A DNA stretch of 64,000 nucleotides from Rhizobium sp. NLR16a (GCF_017948245.1 NZ_CP072865.1:3869501-3933500), one strand, 5' to 3'. Counted from the first letter of the stretch, positions 26,036 to 35,680 are shown. Notes: generated by a model from the letters alone, not told the origin. Numbers and translations are program-made.

Positions 26036-26875
26036 ATGCCTGCCTCGCGCATCACCATTTCCCTAAATCGCATCCTGCAGGGCGCAGCAGCATCGCTGAT
26101 CATCCTCGCGCTTGCCGGCTGCTCGACGACGGCCAAGGACCGGATGACGACAGGCTCGGTGCCGAAGCTTACCAAACCGGTCGAGGAGATGGATTCGACC
26201 GAACTGCGCTCGGCGACGGACCGAATCGGCCAGGCCTATGAGAAGAACCCGCGCGATCCCGTCAACGGCGTCAACTACGCCAACCTGCTGCGCATGAGCG
26301 GCCGCGACGCTCAGGCGCTCGCCGTCATGCAGCAGGTGGCGATCGCTAACCCGGGCGACCGCAACGTGCTGGCCGCCTATGGCAAGGCGCAGGCGGCGGC
26401 TGGGCAGTTCCAGCAGGCGCTCGACACGATCGGCCGCGCCCAGACACCGGATCGCCCCGACTGGAGGCTGATCTCGGCCGAAGGCGCAATCCTCGACCAG
26501 ATGGGCCGGGCAAGCGAGGCCCGGCAGCGCTACCGCGACGCACTCGACATTCAGCCGAACGAACCTTCCATCCTGTCCAACCTCGGCATGTCCTACGTGC
26601 TGACCGGCGATCTGCGCACGGCCGAAACCTATCTGCGCTCCGCCGCCGGCCAGCCGACCGCCGACAGCCGCGTCCGGCAGAATCTTGCCCTCGTCGTCGG
26701 CCTGCAAGGGCGTTTTGCGGAAGCGGAACAGATCGCGCGGCGGGAGCTTTCACCGCAGCAGGCCGATGCCAATGTCGCCTATCTCAGGGGCATGCTCTCG
26801 CAACAGAATTCCTGGCAGAAGCTCGCCGCCAAGGACAAGACGCCGGGCGCAGCCGATGGCAGCAACACCAACTGA
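26036..26875 (+). CDS. tadD: TadD-like tetratricopeptide lipoprotein of the Tad pilus
   Basis: This 279-residue protein has a lipoprotein signal peptide with lipobox LAGC (Cys at about residue 29) and then about four TPR repeats (for example NPRDPVNGVNYANLLRMSGRDAQALAV and LDIQPNEPSILSNLGMSYVLTGDLRTAETYL). TadD lipoproteins help assemble the outer-membrane secretin of the Flp pilus. It lies beside, but on the opposite strand to, the tadB-tadC end of the locus, separated from tadC by a LysE-family gene. ATG 26036 follows CAGGAA. The C-terminal tail (KDKTPGAADGSNTN) is disordered. Confidence 0.85.
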   Translation: MPASRITISLNRILQGAAASLIILALAGCSTTAKDRMTTGSVPKLTKPVEEMDSTELRSATDRIGQAYEKNPRDPVNGVNYANLLRMSGRDAQALAVMQQVAIANPGDRNVLAAYGKAQAAAGQFQQALDTIGRAQTPDRPDWRLISAEGAILDQMGRASEARQRYRDALDIQPNEPSILSNLGMSYVLTGDLRTAETYLRSAAGQPTADSRVRQNLALVVGLQGRFAEAEQIARRELSPQQADANVAYLRGMLSQQNSWQKLAAKDKTPGAADGSNTN

Positions 26876-26919
26876 CCTCGTCATTTTTTGCCGGATGACC
26901 AGGCCCCTCTCCGCCTGAT

Positions 26920-27552
26920 CTACCTGACGCTGAGGCCCGAAAGAATGAGCCGCAGACCAAGGCCGCCCATCACCGCACTGGCGGCGCGGTCGATCCAGCC
27001 CTTGGCATGGAGATAGAGCCGCCGCGGGTGGCGGGCCGAAAAGGCGAGCGCCACGATCGAATACCACCCCGCCTCCACCGCGAACACGCCGACCGGCAGC
27101 GCGACGAGGAGATCGAGCGGCACCGTCCTCGGCAGAAGCGCCGCAAAGAGGCTGGCGTAGACGATGATGGTCTTCGGGTTGCTGAGCTGCGTCAGCAATG
27201 CGGTCATGAAGCTGCGCATGGGCGCACGATGGCCATGGACGGCATCGGAAAGCTCGATCGGCTTTGCGGCGCCTCTCCAGATATTGACGGCGATGTAGAG
27301 GAGATAAGCCCCGCCCGCCACCTTGAGCAGCACATAAAGCCATTCGAATTGCGACAGCAACGCCGTCAGACCGGCGAGCGCCAGGCCGGCGAAAACGACG
27401 CCGCCGGCGCCCATGCCGAATGCCGCCGCAAGTCCATCCAGCCGCGAACGCGAGATGGCAATCCTGGAGACGACGACGAAGCTCGGGCCGGGGCTCATCG
27501 CGCCGACGGCCAAGGCTGCCATGATGCTGATGAAAATGCCTGCGGAAGACAT
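26920..27552 (-). CDS. LysE/RhtB family amino-acid exporter
   Basis: This 210-residue membrane protein has the LysE signature: MSPGPSFVVVSRIAISRSRLDGLAAAFGMGAGGV near the N-terminus, six predicted membrane helices, and the loop QLSNPKTIIVYASLFAALLP. Family members export amino acids such as lysine, threonine or homoserine lactone-like compounds; the substrate is unknown. ATG 27552 follows AAGAGG. It sits between the convergent tadD and tadC genes, 124 bases beyond the tadC stop, and has no obvious role in pilus assembly, so it looks like an insert between the two arms. Confidence 0.9.
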   Translation of the reverse strand: MSSAGIFISIMAALAVGAMSPGPSFVVVSRIAISRSRLDGLAAAFGMGAGGVVFAGLALAGLTALLSQFEWLYVLLKVAGGAYLLYIAVNIWRGAAKPIELSDAVHGHRAPMRSFMTALLTQLSNPKTIIVYASLFAALLPRTVPLDLLVALPVGVFAVEAGWYSIVALAFSARHPRRLYLHAKGWIDRAASAVMGGLGLRLILSGLSVR

Positions 27553-27676
27553 CGGAACCTCTTTCGGAATCGGATAGCGCTGGGAAAGCGGCGGTCACTT
27601 CCGTGCTCCCGACCGCCTCATCCTGTTTATCAGCTATGCCAGCGTCGGTCACGCGGGTCGAAGTGGCCCCTGCGGT

Positions 27677-28663
27677 TCAGAATCTATCCGCCACCTGGAT
27701 GCCGGCCGGGCCGAGAATGACGGCGATCAGCACCGGCAGGAAAAACAGGATCATCGGCACCGTCAGTTTCGGCGGCAGGGCGGCCGCCTTCTTTTCCGCT
27801 TCGTTCATCCGCTCGTCGCGTCCTTCCTGGGCCAGAACGCGCAGGGCCTGTGCAACCGGCGTGCCGTAGCGGTCCGCCTGGATCAGCGCCTGGGTCACCG
27901 AACGCACCAGCTCGAGCTGCGTACGTGCGGCGAGATTATCGAGCGCCACGCGGCGATCCGGCAGGAAGGAGAGTTCGGCGGTGGTCAACACCATCTCTTC
28001 GGCAAGCGGCGGCGACTGCTCGCCGAGCTCCTCCGACACGCGACGCATCGCCGCCTCCATCGAGACGCCGGATTCGACGCAGATCAGCATCAGATCCAGC
28101 GCATCCGGCCAGGCGCGCTTTATCGAGTGCTGACGCTTGCTCATGCGGTTGGAGATATAGATATTCGGCGCATAAAAGCCGAGATAGGCGATGCCGATGA
28201 CGGCGAGCATACGCATGGGCATGCCGCGACCAGCAAGGCCGCCGAGACCGAAGACCCAGAAGGCGGCAAGTGCGAGGAAGAGAAATGGCAGCAGGAAGCG
28301 CGCGACCAGAAAGGTATTCAGCGCATTTTCCGAGCGAAAACCGGCGGCGCGCAGCTTGTTGACCGTGTTTTCGTCGACGAGCGCCTTGCGCAGGTTGAAA
28401 CGTTCGACGATCTGGCGGACCGAGCGGTTGTTCTGGTTCCTGAGCGAAGCCTTGCCGGCGCCCGGTTCCATGTTCAAGCGGGCGCGTTCGCGGGCGCGGA
28501 TCTGCTCGCGCTCGGTCGAGACAGCTTTCATGCGCTTGTTGAGATCGCCGCGCTCGAAGAAGGGGATGGCGATCGTGTAAAAAGTCGCGAAGACGGCGAT
28601 CGCGACGAAAACAGCGATCAGCATGCTCGGATTGGTCAGCGTTGCGGCAAGATCCTGCGACAT
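27677..28663 (-). CDS. tadC: Tad pilus inner-membrane platform protein TadC
   Basis: This 328-residue protein has the T2SF/GspF fold: a first membrane helix near the N-terminus, a basic cytoplasmic segment (residues about 35-100), then a GspF domain containing LDLMLICVESGVSMEAAMRRVSEELG and two terminal membrane helices. With TadB it forms the platform that transmits ATPase motion to the growing Flp pilus. It starts 15 bases after the tadB stop and is the last gene of the long cpa/tad run. ATG 28663 is supported by AGAGAAGCACC upstream. Confidence 0.93.
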   Translation of the reverse strand: MSQDLAATLTNPSMLIAVFVAIAVFATFYTIAIPFFERGDLNKRMKAVSTEREQIRARERARLNMEPGAGKASLRNQNNRSVRQIVERFNLRKALVDENTVNKLRAAGFRSENALNTFLVARFLLPFLFLALAAFWVFGLGGLAGRGMPMRMLAVIGIAYLGFYAPNIYISNRMSKRQHSIKRAWPDALDLMLICVESGVSMEAAMRRVSEELGEQSPPLAEEMVLTTAELSFLPDRRVALDNLAARTQLELVRSVTQALIQADRYGTPVAQALRVLAQEGRDERMNEAEKKAAALPPKLTVPMILFFLPVLIAVILGPAGIQVADRF

Positions 28664-28678
28664 GGTGCTTCTCTCCCG

Positions 28679-29686
28679 CTAGATGTCGAAATTGACCATG
28701 TTGCGCATGACGAGGATGCCGATCGACATCCAGACCGCCGAGGCGCCCATGATGAAATGGCCGCGCGGATCGGTGAAAAGGACGATCATGTAGTTCGGCG
28801 ACGTGAGGTAAACGAGGGTCGCGACGATAAAGGGCAGAGCACCGATGATGACGGCGGACGCCTTGGCTTCCATCGACAGCGCCGAGACCTTGGCCTTCAT
28901 CTTCCTGCGCTCGCGCAGCACCTTTGACAGGTTGCCGATCGCTTCGGAGAGATTGCCGCCGGCCTGCGACTGGATGGCGATGACGATCGCGAAGAAGTTA
29001 ACTTCCTGGAGCGGCATTTGGAGTGTCATGCGGGCGCAAGCGTCGGGAATGCTGAGGCCAACTTGCTGGGCTTCGATCACCCGGCGGAATTCGCTCTTCA
29101 CCGGCTCGGTGCCTTCGGTGGCGATAAGGCGGATCGCATCGTTGAGCGGCAATCCCGATTTGATCGAACGGGTGATGACATCGAGCGCATTGGGGAACTC
29201 GTTGAGGAACTTGTTCTGGCGGCGCTTGATCAGGAAACCAATGACCCAACGCGGCAGACCGAGTCCGGCGACGAAAGCGATGCCGACCATGACCAGCCAC
29301 GACGCGCCGATGATAAAGGCCATGAACAGCAGCACCGAAGCGAAAATGGCGCTGAAGAGATAGAACTGCGTCAGCGTGACCGTCAGCCCGGCCTGCACCA
29401 GCCGCGATTTCATCGACAGGGTCTTCTTGGTCTTTTCGTTCTGGCGCTTTTCCAGATCCTTCAGGTTGTCCTGCACCGATTTGCGCCGCTTCGACATCTC
29501 CTGCACCCGGTCGCGGGCAGCCTTGACCTTGGCACGGTCGACCTCGGCCGATTTGACACGGTTGATGCGGCTTGCCGATTTCTTGTCGGCCTCGATCCGG
29601 GAAAACAGCAGGGCATAGGCGACCGCCGCGGCGGAGACAGCGGCGAGGACGACGATTGCCAGGACTACCGGATCGAATCCGAACAT
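28679..29686 (-). CDS. tadB: Tad pilus inner-membrane platform protein TadB
   Basis: This 335-residue protein has one N-terminal membrane helix (VVLAIVVLAAVSAAAVAYALLF), a charged coiled segment (about residues 30-90), two middle helices and a GspF domain with FLNEFPNALDVITRSIKSGLPLNDAIRLI and QAGGNLSEAIGNLSKVLRERRKM. It partners with TadC. ATG 29686 is four bases from the cpaF stop with AGGAATAGGG upstream; an upstream in-frame extension lies inside cpaF and is rejected. Length and helix pattern match TadB of Rhizobiales. Confidence 0.93.
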   Translation of the reverse strand: MFGFDPVVLAIVVLAAVSAAAVAYALLFSRIEADKKSASRINRVKSAEVDRAKVKAARDRVQEMSKRRKSVQDNLKDLEKRQNEKTKKTLSMKSRLVQAGLTVTLTQFYLFSAIFASVLLFMAFIIGASWLVMVGIAFVAGLGLPRWVIGFLIKRRQNKFLNEFPNALDVITRSIKSGLPLNDAIRLIATEGTEPVKSEFRRVIEAQQVGLSIPDACARMTLQMPLQEVNFFAIVIAIQSQAGGNLSEAIGNLSKVLRERRKMKAKVSALSMEAKASAVIIGALPFIVATLVYLTSPNYMIVLFTDPRGHFIMGASAVWMSIGILVMRNMVNFDI

Positions 29687-29690
29687 CACC

Positions 29691-31166
29691 CTATTCCTTC
29701 GATTTCGCTTCCATTGCGTCGAGGGCGGCGGCCAGGCGCTTTTCCTCGTTGAAGTAACGAGCCCGATCCCAGAAATGCGGTTTGCCGACGCCGGTCGACA
29801 TGTGCCGGCCGACCAGTCGGCCGCCAGCATCCTCGCCTTCGATCTCGTAGCGCATCAGATCCTGGGTGATGATGACGTCGCCTTCCATGCCGATCACTTC
29901 GGTGATCTGGGTGATGCGGCGCGAACCGTCGCGCAGGCGCGCTGCCTGGATGATGATATCGACGGAGGTGGAGATAATCTCGCGGACCGTCTTTGCCGGC
30001 AGCGAGAAGCCGCCCATGGCGATCATCGATTCGATACGGCTCAGGCATTCGCGCGGCGTGTTGGCATGGATCGTGCCCATCGAGCCGTCGTGACCGGTGT
30101 TCATGGCCTGCAGCAAGTCGAAGACTTCAGGTCCGCGCACTTCGCCGACGATGATGCGTTCTGGACGCATGCGCAGGCAGTTCTTGACGAGGTCGCGCAT
30201 GGTGATCTCGCCCTCGCCTTCGATATTCGGCGGGCGCGTTTCGAGACGCACGACATGCGGCTGCTGCAGCTGCAGTTCGGCCGTGTCCTCGCAGGTGATG
30301 ACGCGCTCGTCCCGGTCGATGTAGTTGGTGAGGCAGTTCAGCAGGGTCGTTTTGCCCGAGCCCGTGCCGCCCGAGATGATGACGTTGCAGCGCACGCGGC
30401 CGATAATCTGCAGCACGTTCGCGCCTTCCGGCGTGATCGCGCCGAAACGGACGAGCTGGTCGAGCGTCAGCTTGTCCTTCTTGAACTTGCGGATGGTCAG
30501 CGCCGGCCCGTCAATCGACAGCGGCGGCGCGATGACGTTGACGCGCGAGCCATCGGGCAGGCGCGCGTCGCAGATCGGGCTCGATTCATCGACGCGGCGG
30601 CCGACCTGGCTGACAATGCGCTGGCAGATGGAGAGAAGCTGCGCATTGTCACGGAAGCGGATTTCCGATTCGATCGTCTTGCCGCCGACTTCGATGAAGG
30701 TCTGGCCGGCGCCGTTGACCATGATGTCGGCGATGTCGTCGCGCGCGAGCAACGGCTCCAGCGGACCGTAGCCCAGAACGTCATTGCAGATATCCTCGAG
30801 CAGTTCTTCCTGCTCGGAGATCGACATCGCGAAGTTCTTGATGGTGATGATGTCGTTGACGATGTCGCGGATTTCCTCGCGCGCGCTTTCGCCATCGAGC
30901 TTGGAAAGCTGCGAGAGATCGATCGTGTCGATCAGCGCGGAAAAGACCTGCTGCTTGGTATCATAATATTCGTCGGTGCGAACCGGTCGCTTGCGCTGCG
31001 GCGCCTGCATCGGCGGCGACATCACCTGCTGGCGCGCGGGTTCGCGCTGGGGTTCGACGAGGACGGCAGGAGAAGAGGCCACGGGGGCGGCGGCCGGGGC
31101 CGGCGGCGGAGGAGCAATCGCGCCTCCGGCCTTTCCGAAACCATCGTTTCCGCGTTTTCCAAACAT
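29691..31166 (-). CDS. cpaF: Tad pilus assembly ATPase (CpaF/TadA)
   Basis: This 491-residue ATPase has a Pro/Ala-rich N-terminus, an N-terminal helical domain (residues 70-130), a PAS-like domain with [18 protein letters not shown], and the secretion-ATPase core with Walker [10 protein letters not shown] (residues 266-274), an Asp box ([12 protein letters not shown]), Walker B-like [14 protein letters not shown] and a His box ([13 protein letters not shown]). CpaF hexamers power both extension and retraction of Tad pili. The gene sits between cpaE and tadB with gaps of 32 and 4 bases. ATG 31166 is chosen; the ribosome-binding site is weak. Confidence 0.96.
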   Translation of the reverse strand: MFGKRGNDGFGKAGGAIAPPPPAPAAAPVASSPAVLVEPQREPARQQVMSPPMQAPQRKRPVRTDEYYDTKQQVFSALIDTIDLSQLSKLDGESAREEIRDIVNDIITIKNFAMSISEQEELLEDICNDVLGYGPLEPLLARDDIADIMVNGAGQTFIEVGGKTIESEIRFRDNAQLLSICQRIVSQVGRRVDESSPICDARLPDGSRVNVIAPPLSIDGPALTIRKFKKDKLTLDQLVRFGAITPEGANVLQIIGRVRCNVIISGGTGSGKTTLLNCLTNYIDRDERVITCEDTAELQLQQPHVVRLETRPPNIEGEGEITMRDLVKNCLRMRPERIIVGEVRGPEVFDLLQAMNTGHDGSMGTIHANTPRECLSRIESMIAMGGFSLPAKTVREIISTSVDIIIQAARLRDGSRRITQITEVIGMEGDVIITQDLMRYEIEGEDAGGRLVGRHMSTGVGKPHFWDRARYFNEEKRLAAALDAMEAKSKE

Positions 31167-31198
31167 GCCGCTTAATCCGATCTCTTCATTCTGGTCAC

Positions 31199-32476
31199 CT
31201 ACTTCCGCTTCAGGAGGCCGAGCAGGCCGCCCTTCTTCGCCTTCTTGATGGCGACCCGGCCGGTGACGATGTGCGATATCTGCGAAAAGGTTTCGGCCGT
31301 CGGCGACTTCGGATCGACTTCCGAGATCATCCGGCCGCTGTTGGCGGCGTTGCCGAAGAGGTTGATGTCAAAGGGAATGATCGCGATCGGATCGACCTCC
31401 AGCGGCTCACAGAAATCCGACGGCGATATCTCCGGGCGTTTCGGCATGCCGACCTGATTGAGGATCAGATGCGGCGGCTTGTCATTCGGCCGCATCTTGC
31501 GCAGCGCGTCCAGCATGTTTTTGGTGTTGCGCAGGTTGGCAAGGTCGGGAACCGCCGTGATGACCACCTCGTCGACGCTCGCCAGAACCGAGCGCGTCCA
31601 TTCCGACCAGGCATGCGGGACGTCTAGCACGGTGACGGGCGCACTGCGCTGCAGGACATCGAGCACCGGCTGGAAGGCCTGGCCATCGAAATCATAGGCG
31701 CGGTCGAGCAGCGAGGGTGCGGCAAGGAGGGAAAGGTGCTCGGAGCATTTCGTCAGCAAGCGGTCGAGAAAGACCTCGTCGAGCCGATCGGGCGCAAAGA
31801 CCGCTTCGGCGATGCCTTGCGCCGGATCCTGATCGAAGTCGATATTGGCTGTGCCATAGGGCAGGTCGAGATCGGCGAGGATCGTCTCGGTGGAGAAAAG
31901 ATTGGAAATGCCGAAAGCGCAATTATGCGCGATGGTCGAGGCGCCGGTGCCGCCTTTCGAGCCGATGAAGGCGATGCTGCGCCCGAGCGGCTCGGCTTCC
32001 GGATCAACGAAGATCGAGGCCATCGCCGTCAGAATGTCGGGCATGGCGACCGGCTGAACCATATATTCGGAAATGCCGTTGCGGATGAGTTCGCGATAAA
32101 GCCCGATATCATTGTAGTAGCCGACGATCACGACCTTGGTGCTGGGGTCGCAGACGGCGGCGAGCGGCGCAAGTTCGTCGAGCAGGCTTCCGGAATTGGC
32201 TTTGGTCTCGAGGATGATCAGGTTCGGCGTCGGCGCTGCGGCGAACATATTGGCGGCAGCGGCTATGCCGCCGCTGGTGATGCGCATGCTCACCTTCGCC
32301 ATGCGCCGGTCGTTGGCGCAGCGTTCCATCACATGCTGCAGGGGCTCGCTCTCGCAGAAGGCGTGAACGGAGATGCGCGGCAATGGCCGCATATTTTCCA
32401 GATCCGCCATCCGCACCGCCTCTTCGGCGTGACGAAGTTCGCTGGGGTTCCTGATTTCGTATTCGATCGCGCTCAT
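31199..32476 (-). CDS. cpaE: Pilus assembly protein CpaE/TadZ, MinD-like ATPase
   Basis: This 425-residue protein has a receiver-like N-terminal domain (about residues 35-155, without obvious phospho-acceptor Asp constellation) and a MinD/ParA-type ATPase with deviant Walker A GSKGGTGAST (172-181), then DLDLPYGTANIDF and a helix-rich C-terminus ending in a basic tail KKAKKGGLLGLLKRK that may bind membrane. TadZ/CpaE proteins place the pilus machine at the pole. It starts 14 bases after cpaD. ATG 32476 has GGAACGGGACG upstream. Confidence 0.92.
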   Translation of the reverse strand: MSAIEYEIRNPSELRHAEEAVRMADLENMRPLPRISVHAFCESEPLQHVMERCANDRRMAKVSMRITSGGIAAAANMFAAAPTPNLIILETKANSGSLLDELAPLAAVCDPSTKVVIVGYYNDIGLYRELIRNGISEYMVQPVAMPDILTAMASIFVDPEAEPLGRSIAFIGSKGGTGASTIAHNCAFGISNLFSTETILADLDLPYGTANIDFDQDPAQGIAEAVFAPDRLDEVFLDRLLTKCSEHLSLLAAPSLLDRAYDFDGQAFQPVLDVLQRSAPVTVLDVPHAWSEWTRSVLASVDEVVITAVPDLANLRNTKNMLDALRKMRPNDKPPHLILNQVGMPKRPEISPSDFCEPLEVDPIAIIPFDINLFGNAANSGRMISEVDPKSPTAETFSQISHIVTGRVAIKKAKKGGLLGLLKRK

Positions 32477-32490
32477 CGTCCCGTTCCGCC

Positions 32491-33249
32491 TCAGAAGCTG
32501 CTGTCGCTGCCGGCAACATCCTCGATCGTCGTTGTCGTCGTCCGGTATTCCTGTATTGCGTTGTTGCGCCGCTGTGCATCGATCGGGGTCATGCCGCGGG
32601 GCGCCACCAGGTCCTCCGGATTAGCGATCTGGGCAGCGAGGTTGTTCTGCGAGGCGCAGCCAAAATTATAATAGTTCTGGTTGGCGAGATCGTTCGAGAT
32701 ATCCTTCGGCCACTGGCCGCATTGCGTGGTGATCGCGGTCGTGCCGGTAAAGCTCAGCCGGATCGGCGCGGCATCGCCGGCGCCGGCAGCGGCATAGGAG
32801 GTATTGATGATTTTCGAACTTGCGATCCCTCTTGTCGTCAGCTCGGCACGAACTTGGTTGCGCAGCTGATGTGCGGCTGCGGAATTGGGCGAACCTTCCG
32901 GCGACAGGACATAAACCGGCCCCGAGGCGCGTGAAATGTAGTTGGCGGCAAAGCCGCGGATGAGATCACGCTGGGCGATGGTCAGGCGGCGGTCGGTCGA
33001 GGCGACGGGTATATCCACCGTCTGCTCCGCCTCCGTGACGATGATCGGATGGCGGGCGCGGTAGTCGTCAGGAATCCCGCCTGTCGTCAGCTGGTCATGC
33101 GGACCGGCGCATCCGGACAGGATCGCCAGCGACATGACCGCCGCGGTAAAAAGCGCCCTGGAGCAACCGAGGCGGTGTGTCGTCGCATTCATCTGGGCCA
33201 TCGCCTGATCTCTGTTCTGTGCCATTGCTGCCGATCGTGCCCCGCTCAT
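32491..33249 (-). CDS. cpaD: CpaD pilus biogenesis lipoprotein
   Basis: This protein contains a signal peptide with lipobox ILSGC and a CpaD/TadE-secretin-pilotin-like body: YRARHPIIVTEAEQTVDIPVA and the conserved C-terminal region FGCASQNNLAAQIANPEDLVAPRGMTPIDAQRR. CpaD helps stabilise the outer-membrane secretin CpaC. The ATG at 33249 overlaps the cpaC stop in an ATGA arrangement, which suggests coupling (252 residues), but ATG 33192 would place the hydrophobic leader right at the N-terminus and may be the real start. Ends 14 bases before cpaE. Confidence 0.9.
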   Translation of the reverse strand: MSGARSAAMAQNRDQAMAQMNATTHRLGCSRALFTAAVMSLAILSGCAGPHDQLTTGGIPDDYRARHPIIVTEAEQTVDIPVASTDRRLTIAQRDLIRGFAANYISRASGPVYVLSPEGSPNSAAAHQLRNQVRAELTTRGIASSKIINTSYAAAGAGDAAPIRLSFTGTTAITTQCGQWPKDISNDLANQNYYNFGCASQNNLAAQIANPEDLVAPRGMTPIDAQRRNNAIQEYRTTTTTIEDVAGSDSSF

Positions 33250-34742
33250 TTGTAGATGAACCCGATCGAGCCGTGGAACTGCGCGTCGGCCACGGGCGCC
33301 TCGCGGCCGCCATAGACCTTGTTCACACGGTTGAGGAAGAAGGTTGCACCGTCATTCTCAGGGCTGAAATTATCATCCGGCCGGTTGAGCTGGTTCCGCG
33401 CCACCGGGCGCACCAGATAGGGTGTCGCGATGATGACAAGTTCGGTTTCCTGACGTTCGAAACCCTTCTGGCGGAAGAGCGTGCCGAGCAGCGGGATCTT
33501 GGAGACGCCGGGTGTGCCGCCCATCGTCTGGGAAACATTGTCGCGGATGAGGCCCGCCAGAGCGATCGAGCCGCCAGAGGGCAGTTCCACCGAGGTCTCC
33601 GCCGAACGCCGCTGATAGGTGGCGTTGCCGCTGCCGGCCACCGGCTCGGAGACGTTCGTCTTGATCTCCAGGCTGATGCGTCCAGACGACAGCACGACCG
33701 GTTTGAAGGCAAGATTGATGCCGTAGTTGAAGGGAACGACCGTGACGTTGCCGTCATTGTCGGTCGTCGAATAAAGCTGCTGGCCGCCGGAATTGAAGGT
33801 TGCCGCCTGGCCGGATATCGCCGTCAACGTCGGCTCCGCAAGCGTCCTGACGACCTTGGCCTGCTCCAGCGCATTGAGATAAGTCGAAATATCGTATTTG
33901 CCGATCGAGCTCTTGAAGAGCGCCGCCAGGCCGCCGCCGACGGTGGCTGTGGCGCTGTCGGCGCTCGGAGTGCCAAGCTGAGCGACCGTCATGCCGGAGG
34001 AACTGGAGACGAGGTTGTCGAAGCCGAGCTGCTTCAGCACCTCGCGGCGAACCTCGGCGATCGTCACCTTGAGGGTGACCTGGTCCTCGCCCTGGATCTG
34101 CAGGAGGTTGACGACCTGCGACGTCTGGCGGCCTTCGGCAAAGAGCGCCACCGAGCTGTCGCCGCCGGTGCCGGAGGCCGTCTCGGTTCTCGTCGTCGCT
34201 TCGCCGCCCTTCAGGAAGACCTGCGCCAGATCGGCCGCCTGCGTCGCATCCTGCGGGGTGCGCACGGTGCCGGTCAGCACGATATTGTCGGAGACGATTT
34301 CGACTTTGATGTTGGAGTCGGGAATGAAACGGCGGAGATTGGTTTCAAGGCCGGAGACGTCGCGCTCGATCTCGATGTCGAGATTGACGACCTCCTGCCC
34401 GCCGGCGCCGAAGACAAAGATATTCGTCTGGCCGACCTTCTTGCCGAACAGGTAGATGCGCCGGGAAGTGCGGGTAACGGCATCGGCCATTGTCGGATCG
34501 GAGACCAGGATATCATGGGCATCCTCCGGCAGGTCGACGACGACGGCCTTGTTCAGCCCGAGCTTCAGCCGGCGATGGGCGTCGGGGCCGGTCTGCGAGA
34601 TGCGGACAAGGCTTTCAGCGGCACGCGCCTCACGGACAGCGAAAAGCGGCCCGAAAGAGGCCGGCGCCATGCCGGTCGCGCCGACTGCCAGCGAAAGGCA
34701 GCCTGTCAGGAGAAGTTTGGCGCGCCGCGTTGAATTACCCAT
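33246..34742 (-). CDS. cpaC: Tad pilus outer-membrane secretin CpaC (RcpA)
   Basis: This 498-residue protein has a signal peptide (STRRAKLLLTGCLSLAVGATG), an N-terminal pilus-assembly domain (LNKAVVVDLPEDAHDILVSDPTMADAVTRTSRRIYLFGKKVGQTNIFV), a BON-like domain, and a C-terminal secretin barrel with VTLKVTIAEVRREVLKQLG, the VPLLGTLF-like SKIPLLGTLFRQKGF and ELVIIATPYLVRP. It forms the pilus exit channel in the outer membrane. ATG 34742 has AAAGGACG at good spacing; a GTG at 34748 is less likely. It lies 12 bases after cpaB and is coupled to cpaD. Confidence 0.95.
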   Translation of the reverse strand: MGNSTRRAKLLLTGCLSLAVGATGMAPASFGPLFAVREARAAESLVRISQTGPDAHRRLKLGLNKAVVVDLPEDAHDILVSDPTMADAVTRTSRRIYLFGKKVGQTNIFVFGAGGQEVVNLDIEIERDVSGLETNLRRFIPDSNIKVEIVSDNIVLTGTVRTPQDATQAADLAQVFLKGGEATTRTETASGTGGDSSVALFAEGRQTSQVVNLLQIQGEDQVTLKVTIAEVRREVLKQLGFDNLVSSSSGMTVAQLGTPSADSATATVGGGLAALFKSSIGKYDISTYLNALEQAKVVRTLAEPTLTAISGQAATFNSGGQQLYSTTDNDGNVTVVPFNYGINLAFKPVVLSSGRISLEIKTNVSEPVAGSGNATYQRRSAETSVELPSGGSIALAGLIRDNVSQTMGGTPGVSKIPLLGTLFRQKGFERQETELVIIATPYLVRPVARNQLNRPDDNFSPENDGATFFLNRVNKVYGGREAPVADAQFHGSIGFIYK

Positions 34743-34754
34743 TTGCACGTCCTT

Positions 34755-35570
34755 TTACTCCGCCTTCGGCGCTGCGCCGGCATCCGTCACGATGGAGCCC
34801 GACTTGATGACCTGAATGATCGCGCTGCCGTTGTCGCCGCTCAGCAGATAGTCCGCCGCACTGGTATCCTGCTCCTGCGCATCGGCGACCGAGCGCAGAG
34901 CGAGCGAAAGCCGGTCAGCCATCTGTTGGGCAACGGCGAGAACTTTCGTCTGGTCCGGGGTCAGCTCGAGCGTTGCGGTCGTGCCGACCACCGTCTTCGA
35001 ACCATCGTCCTTTTCCTGGATCTGCTGGTCGATGGCGAGAACGCGCACATTGCTCAGCACGGTTTCGGTGATCAGCTTGTTGGCCTCGGTACCCTTGCGG
35101 ACCATGATGACATCGACGCGATCGTTCGGCAGGATGAAACCGCCAGCGCCCGTTGCCACGGAGATCTCGGTCGCGACGGCGCGTTTGCCGGCCGGCAACA
35201 GCGAGGACAGGATGCGGCTGCTGGAATCGGCGACCTTTTCAGGCCGGATCGGCTCGCCTTCGAAGATCGGCAGACGCACGACGGCGCCCTGCAGGTCCTT
35301 GATCGCGTCCGGCTTGTCAGCCTCGGTGATGAAGCCCTGGACCACGCCGCCCTGCGGCCAGGGCATCCAGTGCACCGATTTCTCATCGAGCCTTGCCCCG
35401 ACCGGCAGATTGCCGCTCGAAACGAGGATGTTGACGGTGGGTTCTTTCTTGATAACCGACTGCACCTGGGTGACGACGCCACCGCTGCCGGCCATGCGCA
35501 TTGCCAGGAGCCCGGCTAGGCCGGCTGCCACCACGGCGACAGCGAGAATTATAAGGCGGGCCGGTTTCAT
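34755..35570 (-). CDS. cpaB: CpaB (RcpC) pilus assembly protein with SAF domain
   Basis: This 271-residue protein has an N-terminal membrane anchor (LIILAVAVVAAGLAGLLAM), an SAF domain with VNILVSSGNLPVGARLDEKSVHWMPWP, and the RcpC-type region with PNDRVDVIMVRKG and a C-terminal LELTPDQTKVLAVAQQMADRLSLALR. CpaB is a periplasmic protein that supports the secretin. It is the first gene of the long cpaB-to-tadC run, and a perfect TTAA-N7-TTAA site lies about 90 bases upstream. ATG 35570 is clear. Confidence 0.93.
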   Translation of the reverse strand: MKPARLIILAVAVVAAGLAGLLAMRMAGSGGVVTQVQSVIKKEPTVNILVSSGNLPVGARLDEKSVHWMPWPQGGVVQGFITEADKPDAIKDLQGAVVRLPIFEGEPIRPEKVADSSSRILSSLLPAGKRAVATEISVATGAGGFILPNDRVDVIMVRKGTEANKLITETVLSNVRVLAIDQQIQEKDDGSKTVVGTTATLELTPDQTKVLAVAQQMADRLSLALRSVADAQEQDTSAADYLLSGDNGSAIIQVIKSGSIVTDAGAAPKAE

Positions 35571-35658
35571 CGATCATTCCTCAGGGCACGATATGTTCGC
35601 CCTGCAGAATGCTCAGGAATTGGTGTAATTATGGTTAATGGAATGCTTACATTTTAAG

Positions 35659-35673
35659 TTAACGGGCATTTAA
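35659..35673. promoter_or_regulatory. Predicted CtrA-binding site upstream of cpaB
   Basis: TTAA (35659-35662), seven bases, then TTAA (35670-35673) match the CtrA consensus TTAA-N7-TTAA exactly; on the minus strand it extends to GTTAAC. It lies in the 110-base gap between cpaA and cpaB, about 90 bases before the cpaB start. CtrA controls pilin and pilus genes in Caulobacter. Confidence 0.6.
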
Positions 35674-35680
35674 AATGCGG

